64,000 nt of DNA from Paracoccus shanxieyensis. GTDB lineage: Bacteria; Pseudomonadota; Alphaproteobacteria; Rhodobacterales; Rhodobacteraceae. The notes under the pieces are model-generated. The model was given only the letters and a program-made list of their open reading frames with translations, was not told the origin of the DNA and ran no database searches. Shown one piece after another: positions 33,192 to 40,774 of the stretch. The stretch is from contig NZ_WMII01000013.1 in assembly GCF_009711265.1 (NCBI RefSeq), positions 78,997 through 142,996 of the forward strand, read 5' to 3'. How positions within the stretch are numbered: the first letter of the stretch is position 1; every line of letters begins with the position of its first letter. The translations under genes and the position numbers were made by a program.

Positions 33192-34558
33192 GACGCCGCC
33201 CCTCGGTCACATGGTCGGTCTTGTTATGGCTGCTGGGGCCGCTGAGCCTTGTGGTGCTGGCCTTTCTGGCCGAGGCATGGGTCAGCGCCCGCCGCGCCAC
33301 CGACCGGCTGTATGACCAGATGCTGGTTGCCTCGGCCATCAGCATCAGCGAAGCGGTGGACCGCACCTATGGCGATCTGGTCGAGGATGAGATCATCTCG
33401 CTGCTGCGCAACACCACCGAGGAGCGGATCTATTATCGCATCATCGGCCCCAGCCGGTCCTATCTGACGGGATATGAGGATTTTCATCCGCCGGGCGATG
33501 AGACGGCGCTGGAACCCGGCGTGCCGCGCATCAGCGACATGACCTATCGCGGCCAGCGGCTGCGGGCGGTGTCGCTGCGGTTTTTCGGCTCGGACGCGCT
33601 GGTGCCCGACTGGATCACCGTGCATGTCGGCATGACCCGCAACGAACGCGATGCGGCGATGCTGGCCTCGGTCTTCTCGGCGGCGCTGCGGCTGGGGCTG
33701 TTGCTGGCCGGGGCGGGGGTGCTGGCCTTCTTTGCCGTGCGGCGCGGCCTGCGGTCGCTGTTGCAGTTCCGCGACCAGATCGCCATGCGCTCGGCCGCGG
33801 ATCTGTCGCCGATCCGGGCGACGCTGCCCAGCGACCTGCGGTCGATCGGCGAGGCGCTGAACACGCTGGTCGCCCGGCTGCGGCAGGCGCTGGAGCATGA
33901 GCGGCAGTTCATCGACGATGCCAGCCATCAGTTGCGCTCGCCGCTGACATCGCTGCATCTGCGCGCCCAGCTTTTGCAGCGCGACATGCCCGAAGGACCG
34001 CTGCGCGACGGCGTGTCCGCGCTGGTCGAGGACACCCGCGCCTCGGCCCGGTTGGCCGAGCAGTTGCTGGTCCACAGCCGCAGCGAGGCCGCGCATCATT
34101 GTCACGACGCCGTGCGCTTCGATCTGGCGGCGCTGGTCCGGCAGATGGTGCCGGAACTGCTGACGATCAGCGAGCGGCAGGGCTGCGATCTGGGCTTTTC
34201 GCTGCCGCCTCAGCCGGTCTTCATTCTGGGATCGCAGCTTTTATGCCGCGAAATCGTTCTGAACCTCGTGGACAATGCCATTCGTCACGGCGGGCCGGTC
34301 ATCGACGTGACCGTGGAACAGCAGGGCGCGCAGGCGGTGCTGACCGTCGCGGATGACGGTCCGGGCATTCCGCTGGCCGAACGTGACAAGATCTTCGGCC
34401 GCTTCCAGCGCGGCGCGGCTGCCGGTCCGGGCGGCTCGGGTCTGGGGCTCGCCATCGTGCGCCAGATCGCGGATGGCTTTGGCGCTGCGGTCAGGCTTTC
34501 CTCGCCCCCCGAGGCGGACAGGACGCGCTTCAGCGTGGTTTTTGCCAGCGCATCTTAG
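33188..34558 (+). CDS. tctE: Sensor histidine kinase, TctE type
   Basis: A 456-residue membrane kinase. A first helix (about 9-29) and a second (about 160-184) flank a periplasmic sensor of some 130 residues (TctE-type N domain: LYDQMLVASAISISEAVDRTYGDLVEDEI). Then come HAMP, the dimerisation box with phospho-His247 in FIDDASHQLRSPLTSL, the N box EIVLNLVDNAIRHGGP, and G boxes VADDGPGIPLAERDKIFGRF and GSGLGLAIVRQI. Starts in the ATGA overlap with tctD. Likely senses the carboxylate carried by cluster B receptors. Confidence 0.92.
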   Translation: MRRRPSVTWSVLLWLLGPLSLVVLAFLAEAWVSARRATDRLYDQMLVASAISISEAVDRTYGDLVEDEIISLLRNTTEERIYYRIIGPSRSYLTGYEDFHPPGDETALEPGVPRISDMTYRGQRLRAVSLRFFGSDALVPDWITVHVGMTRNERDAAMLASVFSAALRLGLLLAGAGVLAFFAVRRGLRSLLQFRDQIAMRSAADLSPIRATLPSDLRSIGEALNTLVARLRQALEHERQFIDDASHQLRSPLTSLHLRAQLLQRDMPEGPLRDGVSALVEDTRASARLAEQLLVHSRSEAAHHCHDAVRFDLAALVRQMVPELLTISERQGCDLGFSLPPQPVFILGSQLLCREIVLNLVDNAIRHGGPVIDVTVEQQGAQAVLTVADDGPGIPLAERDKIFGRFQRGAAAGPGGSGLGLAIVRQIADGFGAAVRLSSPPEADRTRFSVVFASAS

Positions 34559-34692
34559 GATCGCAGCGGGCCGTCTGGCGACGATTCCCGTGAACACCCC
34601 GCCCGAACGCAGATTCCCCACGGGCCGGCGCTTTTCCACAGCACCGCCGCGAAAAGGTGTTGCCTGCGACCGGGGTTGCGGGCTAGCCATGC

Positions 34693-34865
34693 GGCGTCGG
34701 TTTCCGAAAGGAATTGAAAGGGAATCCGTCGGCAGGGCGACCTGTCGAACCGGAACTGCCCCCGCAACTGTAGGCGGCGAAAGGACTGCGATCACGCCAC
34801 TGTGGCAGATGCCATGGGAAGGCCGCAGCCCTTGATGACCCGCCAGTCAGGAGACCTGCCGACGC
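34693..34865 (+). promoter_or_regulatory. Cobalamin riboswitch
   Basis: P1 is formed by GCGTCGG (34693-34699) and CCGACGC (34859-34865). Inside are the conserved GAAAGGGAAT segment, the core CCGGAACTGCCCCCGCAACTGTA (34755-34777 approx.), the CACTGTGG...CATGGGAAGGC segment, and the B12 box AGTCAGGAGACCTGCC (34845-34860). All conserved blocks of the adenosylcobalamin-type aptamer are in order. It should lower expression of the downstream B12-uptake genes when cobalamin is plentiful, most likely at the translation step because no terminator is seen. Confidence 0.95.
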
Positions 34866-34910
34866 GAAACGCAACTGCACCCGGGCGGGGATGTCCGGAG
34901 AGGTGTCCGA

Positions 34911-35033
34911 ATGAACCATGTCTTTCTGGTGGCGCAAGCCTGCCGGTTCAAGCCAGCGCATCAGCGCGCACCAGCCCTGGGGCGGACCTTTCCCGATATT
35001 TCCCGCAGCCGGAAATCACAGGGGTTCCCATGA
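34911..35033 (+). CDS. Possible 40-residue leader peptide between riboswitch and btuF
   Basis: A 41-codon frame begins ATG with an excellent GGAGAGG site 7 nt upstream, and its TGA overlaps the btuF ATG as ATGA. The peptide is basic and Gln/Arg/Pro-rich (for example FKPAHQRAPALGRTFPDISR), with no membrane segment and no known family. btuF itself has no strong ribosome-binding site, so ribosomes finishing this frame could restart on btuF. That would let the riboswitch control btuF by hiding the leader's site. Not proven to be translated. Confidence 0.5.
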   Translation: MNHVFLVAQACRFKPAHQRAPALGRTFPDISRSRKSQGFP

Positions 35034-36034
35034 TCCGCATCCTGACTGGCCTGGCCGTCGCCACCGGCCTTGCCCTGACTGCCCATGCGCAGACGACCTA
35101 TCCGCTGACGCTGCAGAATTGCGGCGTCGACGTGACCTTTCAGAACGCGCCCGGCAGCGTGGTGACCGTCGGTCAGGCCGCGACCGAGGTGCTGTATTCG
35201 CTGGGCCTTGCCGAAAAGGTGACGGGAACCTCGGTCTGGTTCACCGATGTTTTGCCGCAATACAAGGACGTGAATGCCGGGATCGAGCGGCTGGCCGATA
35301 ACGATCCCAGCTTTGAAAGCATCGTGGCCAAGCGCCCCGGTCTGGTCGCGGTGCAGTATGAATGGCATGTCGGCCCGCAGGGGATCGTCGCCACCCGCGA
35401 TCAGTTTTCCGACCTTGGCATCCCGACCTATATCCTGCCCGCCGATTGCGCGGGCAAGGATAACAGCGTCGGCTCGGACGGGACGCGCACGGCCATGTTC
35501 ACCATGGACGGGATCTATCAGGGCGTGAGCGAACTGGCGCAGATCTTCGACGTTGCGGACAAGGGCCAGACGCTGGTTCAGGATCTGAAGGCGCGTGAAG
35601 CCGCGGCCATCGAAAAGGCCCGCGCGCTGGATCTGAAGGGCGCCTCGGCGCTGTTCTGGTTCTCATCGGCCGAGATCGACATCGACCCCTATGTCGCCGG
35701 TCGCAAGGGGCCGCCCGGCTATATGATGAACGCGCTGGGCCTGACCAATGTCATCGAAAGCGATGAGGAATGGCCGACCGTCAGCTGGGAAACCATCGCC
35801 CGCGCCAACCCTTCGGTCATCGTCATCGCCAAGATGGACCGCCGCCGGTTCGAGGCCGATGATTACGAAAAGAAGCTGGCCTTCCTGAAATCCGATCCGG
35901 TGACCCGCCAGATGGATGCGGTGAAAAACGACCGCATCGTCATTCTTGACGCCCATGCCATGGATCCCTCGATCCGCAATGTCACCGCGCTTGAGACGCT
36001 GGCCGAGGCGCTGCCGGGCTTTGATCTGAAATGA
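35030..36034 (+). CDS. btuF: Cobalamin-type ABC transporter substrate-binding protein (BtuF-like)
   Basis: A 334-residue receptor of the class III (FecCD-partner) fold with signal MIRILTGLAVATGLALTAHA. Lobe 1 has VTVGQAATEVLYSLGLAEKVTGTSVWF; the long linker helix lies near VSELAQIFDVADKGQTLVQDLKAREAAAIEKA; lobe 2 has PPGYMMNALGLTNVIESDEEWPTVSWETIARANPSVIVI. The sequence alone could be iron- or B12-type, and the upstream cobalamin riboswitch decides for B12 or a cobinamide. Stop overlaps the permease ATG. No outer-membrane BtuB gene is present here. Confidence 0.88.
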   Translation: MIRILTGLAVATGLALTAHAQTTYPLTLQNCGVDVTFQNAPGSVVTVGQAATEVLYSLGLAEKVTGTSVWFTDVLPQYKDVNAGIERLADNDPSFESIVAKRPGLVAVQYEWHVGPQGIVATRDQFSDLGIPTYILPADCAGKDNSVGSDGTRTAMFTMDGIYQGVSELAQIFDVADKGQTLVQDLKAREAAAIEKARALDLKGASALFWFSSAEIDIDPYVAGRKGPPGYMMNALGLTNVIESDEEWPTVSWETIARANPSVIVIAKMDRRRFEADDYEKKLAFLKSDPVTRQMDAVKNDRIVILDAHAMDPSIRNVTALETLAEALPGFDLK

Positions 36035-37083
36035 CGGTTGCGACCAGTTCCGGCGCCTTCGGGTCTCCAGTGCTGCGGTCTTTCGTGTTGAAAGGCGCCG
36101 TCGGACTGGTCGTGCTGCTGCTGGCGATCCTTGCCGGGGTTGTCATCGGCGAGACGCCGCTGCCGTTTCATACGGTGGCGGCGGTCTTTTCCAACAATTT
36201 GTGGAATGCGGGCCATGCCGTCGATCCCATCGACGCGGGCATCATCTGGAATTACCGCCTGCCGCGCACGCTGGTGGCGGCGGCCTGCGGCGCGGGGCTG
36301 GCGCTGTCGGGCGTGGTGCTGCAATCGCTGGTGCGCAATGCGCTGGCCGATCCCTATCTGCTGGGCGTGTCGGCGGGGGCCTCGACCGGGGCGGTGGCGG
36401 TGACGATCATGGGTCTGGGGGGCGGCATGATCGGCATCTCGACCGGCGCGTTTCTGGGCGCGGCGCTGGCCTTTGTGCTGGTCGCGGCGCTGGCCCGCGC
36501 GGCGGGCGGAGGCTCGGCGCAGCTGGTGCTGGCGGGGATTGCCGGGTCGCAGCTGTTCAACGCGCTGACCAGCTTTTTCATCGCCAAATCCGCCAATGCC
36601 GAACAGGCGCGGGGCATCATGTTCTGGCTGCTGGGCAATCTGTCGGGCGTGCGCTGGCCCGATGTCACGCTGGCGCTGCCGGTGGCGCTGGCCGGTTGTC
36701 TGGCCTGTCTGTGGTATGCGCGGGCGATGGATGCGTTTTCCTTTGGCGCGGATGCGGCGGCGGCGCTTGGCGTGCCGGTGCTGCGCGTGCAGCTGGTGCT
36801 GATCGGCATGACGACGCTGATGACGGCGGTGATGGTCAGTCTGGTCGGGGCCATCGGCTTTGTTGGGCTGGTGATCCCCCATGCCATGCGCTTTGTCGCC
36901 GGCGTGCGGCACGGCGCGCTGATCCCGGCCTCGGCCCTTGCGGGGGCGGTGTTTCTGATTGCCGCCGATATCGTGTCGCGGATGCTGATCCCGGGGCAGG
37001 TCGTGCCGATCGGCGTGGTGACCGCGCTGGTGGGCGCGCCAGGCTTTGCGCTGATCCTGATCCGCAAGCGGAGCCGCGCATGA
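36031..37083 (+). CDS. btuC: Cobalamin-type ABC transporter permease (BtuC/FecCD family)
   Basis: A 350-residue permease with about ten helices. FecCD signatures are IIWNYRLPRTLVAAACGAGLALSGVVLQSLVRNALADPYLLGVSAGASTGAV, RGIMFWLLGNLSGVRWPDV and VSLVGAIGFVGLVIPHAMRFVAGVRHG, ending VVPIGVVTALVGAPGFALILI. Overlaps btuF and btuD by 4 nt each (ATGA), so the three proteins are made together. Confidence 0.92.
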   Translation: MTVATSSGAFGSPVLRSFVLKGAVGLVVLLLAILAGVVIGETPLPFHTVAAVFSNNLWNAGHAVDPIDAGIIWNYRLPRTLVAAACGAGLALSGVVLQSLVRNALADPYLLGVSAGASTGAVAVTIMGLGGGMIGISTGAFLGAALAFVLVAALARAAGGGSAQLVLAGIAGSQLFNALTSFFIAKSANAEQARGIMFWLLGNLSGVRWPDVTLALPVALAGCLACLWYARAMDAFSFGADAAAALGVPVLRVQLVLIGMTTLMTAVMVSLVGAIGFVGLVIPHAMRFVAGVRHGALIPASALAGAVFLIAADIVSRMLIPGQVVPIGVVTALVGAPGFALILIRKRSRA

Positions 37084-37826
37084 GGATCACGGCCAAAGCC
37101 TTGGGCTGGCGCCAGATCGTCCGCGACGTGTCGGTCGAGATCGCGGCGGGCGAGACATTCGGGCTGGTCGGTCCCAATGGCTCGGGGAAATCCACGCTGC
37201 TGCGCCTGCTGGCGGGCCTGCTGCCGCGCGCGGCGGGGCAGGTGGCGCTGGACGACACACCGCTGAGCGCGATGGCGCGCCGCGACATTGCGCGCTGTCT
37301 GGCCTTTGTCGAACAGCATGCCGACACGGCCGAGGCGTTACGCGTGCGCGATGCGGTGGAACTGGGCCGCACGCCATGGCTGTCGCCCATTGCGCCCTTT
37401 GGCGCGCAGGACGCCGATATCGTCGATATGGCGCTGGCGCGCGTCGATATGCAGGCCATGGCCGACCGGTGCTGGGCCACGCTCTCGGGGGGCGAACGCC
37501 AGCGCGTGCATCTGGCCCGCGCGCTGGCCCAGCAACCGCGCGTTCTGCAGCTGGACGAACCGACGAACCATCTGGATATCCATCATCAACTGGCGCTGAT
37601 GGCGCTGGTGCGCACCCTGCCGCAAACCGTCGTCATGGCGATCCACGATCTGAATCAGGCGATGACCTGCGACCGGGTGGGCGTCATGTCGGGCGGCCGC
37701 ATGCTGGCCTGCGGCGACCCGGCGCAGGTGCTGACGCCCGAACTTCTGGCGGCCGTGTTCCGCGTCGGCGCGACACGTCTGGACGCGCCCGGCCAGCCGC
37801 CGCTTTTCCGTTTCCACAGTCTTTGA
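37080..37826 (+). CDS. btuD: Cobalamin-type ABC transporter ATPase (BtuD/FepC family)
   Basis: A 248-residue ATPase. Walker A GPNGSGKSTLLRLLAGLL is near 33-50, Q-loop LAFVEQHADTAEALRVRDAVELGRTPW, signature LSGGERQRVHLARALAQ, Walker B VLQLDEPTNHLDIHHQL and switch VVMAIHDLNQAM. The start is ATG at 37080, overlapping btuC; a much longer open frame that runs back through btuC is rejected. Confidence 0.93.
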   Translation: MRITAKALGWRQIVRDVSVEIAAGETFGLVGPNGSGKSTLLRLLAGLLPRAAGQVALDDTPLSAMARRDIARCLAFVEQHADTAEALRVRDAVELGRTPWLSPIAPFGAQDADIVDMALARVDMQAMADRCWATLSGGERQRVHLARALAQQPRVLQLDEPTNHLDIHHQLALMALVRTLPQTVVMAIHDLNQAMTCDRVGVMSGGRMLACGDPAQVLTPELLAAVFRVGATRLDAPGQPPLFRFHSL

Positions 37827-37836
37827 GGTCTGCCCC

Positions 37837-38250
37837 ATGCGCCTTGCCGCCCTTGCCCTGCTGGTCCTTGCCCAACCCGCCTTCGCCGAAATCCATGAGG
37901 TGAAGATGCTGAACCGGGGCGACAGCGGACCCATGGTCTATGAGCCCGCCTTCCTGCAGATCGCGCCCGGCGACACGGTGCGCTTTCTGTCCAGCCAGCC
38001 CGGCCACAATGCGGCCAGCATCGACGGCATGCTGCCCGAAGGGGCGCAGGCGTTTCGGTCAAGGCTCAATCAGGATTTCGATCTGACGCTGGATGTGCCG
38101 GGCAATTACGGCATCAAATGTTCGCCGCATTACGCGATGGGCATGGTCATGCTGATCCGGGTGGGCGGTGCGCCTGCGGTACATTTGCCCGACGATCTGC
38201 CCAAGCGCGCCCGCGAGCGGCTGGACGCCATCATCGCGGCACATCCCTGA
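37837..38250 (+). CDS. Pseudoazurin (type 1 blue copper protein)
   Basis: A 137-residue periplasmic cupredoxin with a 17-residue signal peptide ending AFA. Type 1 copper ligands are His57 (PGHNAAS), Cys95, His98 (IKCSPHYAMGM) and Met103, with the 38-residue and 3/8-residue spacings of pseudoazurin. It carries electrons from cytochromes to copper nitrite reductase or nitrous oxide reductase in denitrifiers. It follows btuD by only 10 nt, so it may share the B12-regulated transcript, although function gives no obvious reason. Confidence 0.95.
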   Translation: MRLAALALLVLAQPAFAEIHEVKMLNRGDSGPMVYEPAFLQIAPGDTVRFLSSQPGHNAASIDGMLPEGAQAFRSRLNQDFDLTLDVPGNYGIKCSPHYAMGMVMLIRVGGAPAVHLPDDLPKRARERLDAIIAAHP

Positions 38251-38267
38251 CCTGCGCATATGTTAAA

Positions 38268-38288
38268 GGGCAGCCCGATGGGCTGCCC
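38268..38288. terminator. Bidirectional terminator hairpin
   Basis: Perfect 9-bp stem GGGCAGCCC / GGGCTGCCC with loop GAT, between the convergent pseudoazurin and small Cys-protein genes. The minus-strand exit reads TTTAACAT. Confidence 0.65.
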
Positions 38289-38310
38289 TGTGCATCCGCC
38301 TTGCGGTCGC

Positions 38311-38508
38311 TTATTCGGCCGCGAAGCTGGTTGCATATTGGCCGCACCAGTCGCTGGACTGAACCACCGGCCAATAGCCGCGGGTGTCGGCGTCTTTCTG
38401 GGTGACCGGCGGGTTCGCGCGGCACAGGCCGGAATCGGAAAGCGTGCTGGCGGAGTTCGCCACGTGATCTTCATAGAACGCGCAGGCGCTGCATGCAGTC
38501 TTGGCCAT
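38311..38508 (-). CDS. Small four-cysteine protein, uncharacterised conserved type
   Basis: A 65-residue protein with Cys6, Cys9, Cys29 and Cys55 in the pattern C-x2-C ... LCRANPP ... [16 protein letters not shown]. The C-R-x-N-P-P and W-P-x-V-x-x-x-D-W-C-G elements recur in small bacterial proteins of unknown function; a bound zinc or iron-sulfur centre is plausible but not shown. No signal peptide. CAGGAGA lies 8 nt before the ATG, and a well-formed promoter with a dyad in its spacer sits about 65 nt upstream. Confidence 0.8.
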   Translation of the reverse strand: MAKTACSACAFYEDHVANSASTLSDSGLCRANPPVTQKDADTRGYWPVVQSSDWCGQYATSFAAE

Positions 38509-38580
38509 GATGAAATCTCCTGTCTGGCTGCTTTGTCTTAGGTGGCTGGCTGGCGTCTGCTGGCTGGCGACCTTGAGACA

Positions 38581-38609
38581 TATATAGCCCGCCGATCTGG
38601 CGGCTTCAA
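38581..38609 (-). promoter_or_regulatory. Sigma70-type promoter with dyad in the spacer
   Basis: On the minus strand, -35 TTGAAG and -10 TATATA are separated by exactly 17 bp. The spacer holds CCGCC-N5-GGCGG, an operator-like dyad placed where a repressor or a MerR-like activator could act. It drives the small four-cysteine protein gene. Confidence 0.6.
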
Positions 38610-38983
38610 GGAAATATCAATAAAAACAAATAGTTGACTAGTTAGCTTGGTCTTTGCCTTCTGATTTTTTCGCTAAGGATTGATCGGCCGATCCGAACAA
38701 ACTTCTTGGATTTGGTTTTTTCCAGCAGGCATTGGCTGCGGCGGCAATGGGCGCGTGGCAGATGTCTTTCCGTCAGGATTGCGCCCTTGGCCCCTGGCGG
38801 CCAGCGCCCGGATGACGCGGCGAAAATTAGCATTTCGCTCGGGATTCCTGCGCCGCACATCACGGCTTTTTCAGGCCCCGACGGGCGAATCGTCCCGTGG
38901 TGATTCTTGTCCTGAACCGCGCAGGATGATTGCGCAGCGACGGCACTGCTGGCAGATTTTCCGGATGGGAGAGAGGAGCGACC
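38610..38983. other. Gap of about 370 bases before the DctB-like kinase
   Basis: The left part is AT-rich and contains the 12-bp palindrome GATCGGCCGATC (38682-38693). Short frames on both strands have no family features. It should contain the promoter of the downstream kinase/regulator pair. No further gene or RNA was recognised. Confidence 0.45.
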
Positions 38984-40774
38984 ATGCCAAGCCTGCGCGG
39001 CCCATGGATCATCGCCGGCATTGCCGCTGCAGCTGTGCTGGTCTGGCTGGGCGGCCAGCTTGCCGGGCAGCATTACGCACGGGCCGCGCAGACACGCGCC
39101 GAAACCGCGCTGCGCCTGACCGTCAACGCGCTGGAGGCCGATCTGGCCCGCTATGAGGTCGTGCCGCTGCTGGTCGGCGATCTGGACCTGATCCACCGGC
39201 TGGCCGCCGATCCCGGCAACGCGGCCCTGCGGCGGCAGACGAATGCGTGGCTGGCCGAACAGAATGCCGATGTGCAGGCCTCGGACATCTATCTGATCCT
39301 GCCCGATGGCCACACCATCGCGCATTCCACCGCGACCGGCCCCAACAGCTTCATCGGCGAGAATTTCAGCTATCGCCCCTATTTCATCGACGCCATGGCA
39401 GGGCATCCGGCGCGGTTTTACGGCGTGGGCACGACCTCGGGCGTGCGGGGCTATTACTTTTCGGCGCCGGTGCGCGACGATCAGGGACACATCGCCGCCG
39501 TCATCGCGGTCAAGATCGGCGTCGACCGGATCGAGGCGGCGTGGCGCGGCGTCGAATACCGCGTCATGGTGACCGACCCCGAGGGGGCGGTGTTTCTGTC
39601 CTCGGAACCGGGCTGGCTGTATCACTCGATCCACGCGCTGACGCCGGACCGCATGGCGCGGACGGCGGCATCGCGGCGCTATGCCAGTCTGCCGTTGACC
39701 GAATTTGCCATGCAGCGCGGCGATCTGGCGGGCGTGCCGCTGTTTCGGATGCCCGCGGCGGATGGCTGGCATGATTTCATCTCCGCCTCGGACCGGATGC
39801 CGGATGCGGGCTGGACGGTGCATGTTCTGCTGGACAGCGAAGGCGCGCGGGCCGAGGCGCGGCTGGCCATGCTGACGCTGGCGCTGTTGCTGCTGGCGGC
39901 GGGGATCGTCGCGCTGATGTGGCGCCAGCGCCGCGCCATGCAGCGGTTTGCCACCGCCGAACTGGAACGCCGCGTGACCGAACGCACCGCCGCGCTGGCC
40001 CGTGCCAATGACCAGCTGGGGCAGGAAATCACCGAACGCCGCGCGACCGAGGCCGAACTGCGGGCCGCGCAGGAAAGCCTTGTGCAGGTCGGAAAGCTCG
40101 CGACGCTGGGGCAGATGTCGGCCTCGATTTCGCATGAGATCAATCAGCCGCTGGCGGCGGCGCGCAATTTCGCCGACAGCGCCGCCATCCTGATCGAGCG
40201 CGGCGATCTGGTCCGCGCGCGCGACAACATCGCCGAGATCCTGGCGCTGATCGACCGCATGGCCGCCATCGGCACGCATCTGCGGCAGGCGGCCCGCAAG
40301 CCCGATGACCAGCTTGGCGCGGTGGACCTGCATCCGCTGCTGCGCGAAACGCAGACCATCGTCGCCGCGCGTCTGGCCAGCGCCGATGCGCGGCTGGAAC
40401 TGGATGTGCCGCCGGGCCTGCCGCCCCTACGCGCCGGACCCACGCGCCTGCAGCAGGTGCTGGTCAACCTGATCACCAATGCCGCCGATGCCGTCGAGGG
40501 GCTGGCGGACCGCCGCATCACGCTGTCCGCCCGCCTTGAGGGCGACAGCATCGCCATCCGCATCCGCGACCACGGCCCCGGCATTCCCGATGCCATCGCC
40601 GCGCGGATCTTTGACCCCTTCTTCACCACCAAGGGCTTCGGGCTTGGGCTGGGCCTGTCGATCTGTTCCAGCATAATGCGCGATCTGGGCGGCACGCTGT
40701 CATGCCGCAATGCTGCGCCGGGGGCCGAGTTTCTGGTGACGCTGCCCGCCGCCCGCCTTGAGGCTGCCGCATGA
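38984..40774 (+). CDS. dctB: DctB-type sensor histidine kinase
   Basis: A 596-residue kinase with two membrane helices (about 9-27 and 295-313) around a 260-residue double-CACHE sensor. The sensor includes DIYLILPDGHTIAHSTATGPNSFIGENFSYRPYF and the strand-loop YYFSAPVRDDQGHIAAVIAVKIGVDRIE, the DctB dicarboxylate-sensor pattern. Phospho-His384 is in SASISHEINQPLAAARNF, then N box QQVLVNLITNAADAV and G boxes IRDHGPGIP and GLGLGLSICSSIM. Start ATG at 38984 has GAGAGGAG upstream. Overlaps the regulator by ATGA. DctB kinases usually control TRAP or DctA carriers; here a TTT system follows. Confidence 0.9.
   Translation: MPSLRGPWIIAGIAAAAVLVWLGGQLAGQHYARAAQTRAETALRLTVNALEADLARYEVVPLLVGDLDLIHRLAADPGNAALRRQTNAWLAEQNADVQASDIYLILPDGHTIAHSTATGPNSFIGENFSYRPYFIDAMAGHPARFYGVGTTSGVRGYYFSAPVRDDQGHIAAVIAVKIGVDRIEAAWRGVEYRVMVTDPEGAVFLSSEPGWLYHSIHALTPDRMARTAASRRYASLPLTEFAMQRGDLAGVPLFRMPAADGWHDFISASDRMPDAGWTVHVLLDSEGARAEARLAMLTLALLLLAAGIVALMWRQRRAMQRFATAELERRVTERTAALARANDQLGQEITERRATEAELRAAQESLVQVGKLATLGQMSASISHEINQPLAAARNFADSAAILIERGDLVRARDNIAEILALIDRMAAIGTHLRQAARKPDDQLGAVDLHPLLRETQTIVAARLASADARLELDVPPGLPPLRAGPTRLQQVLVNLITNAADAVEGLADRRITLSARLEGDSIAIRIRDHGPGIPDAIAARIFDPFFTTKGFGLGLGLSICSSIMRDLGGTLSCRNAAPGAEFLVTLPAARLEAAA

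Noticed and set aside
36201..37079. A 293-codon extension making a BtuC-BtuD fusion
   Set aside because: The extension is btuC read in the wrong frame; btuD starts at the ATGA overlap.
38706..38903. A 65-codon plus-strand ORF upstream of the DctB-like kinase
   Set aside because: No ribosome-binding site or recognisable family, and an equal-sized ORF exists on the other strand; likely chance frames.
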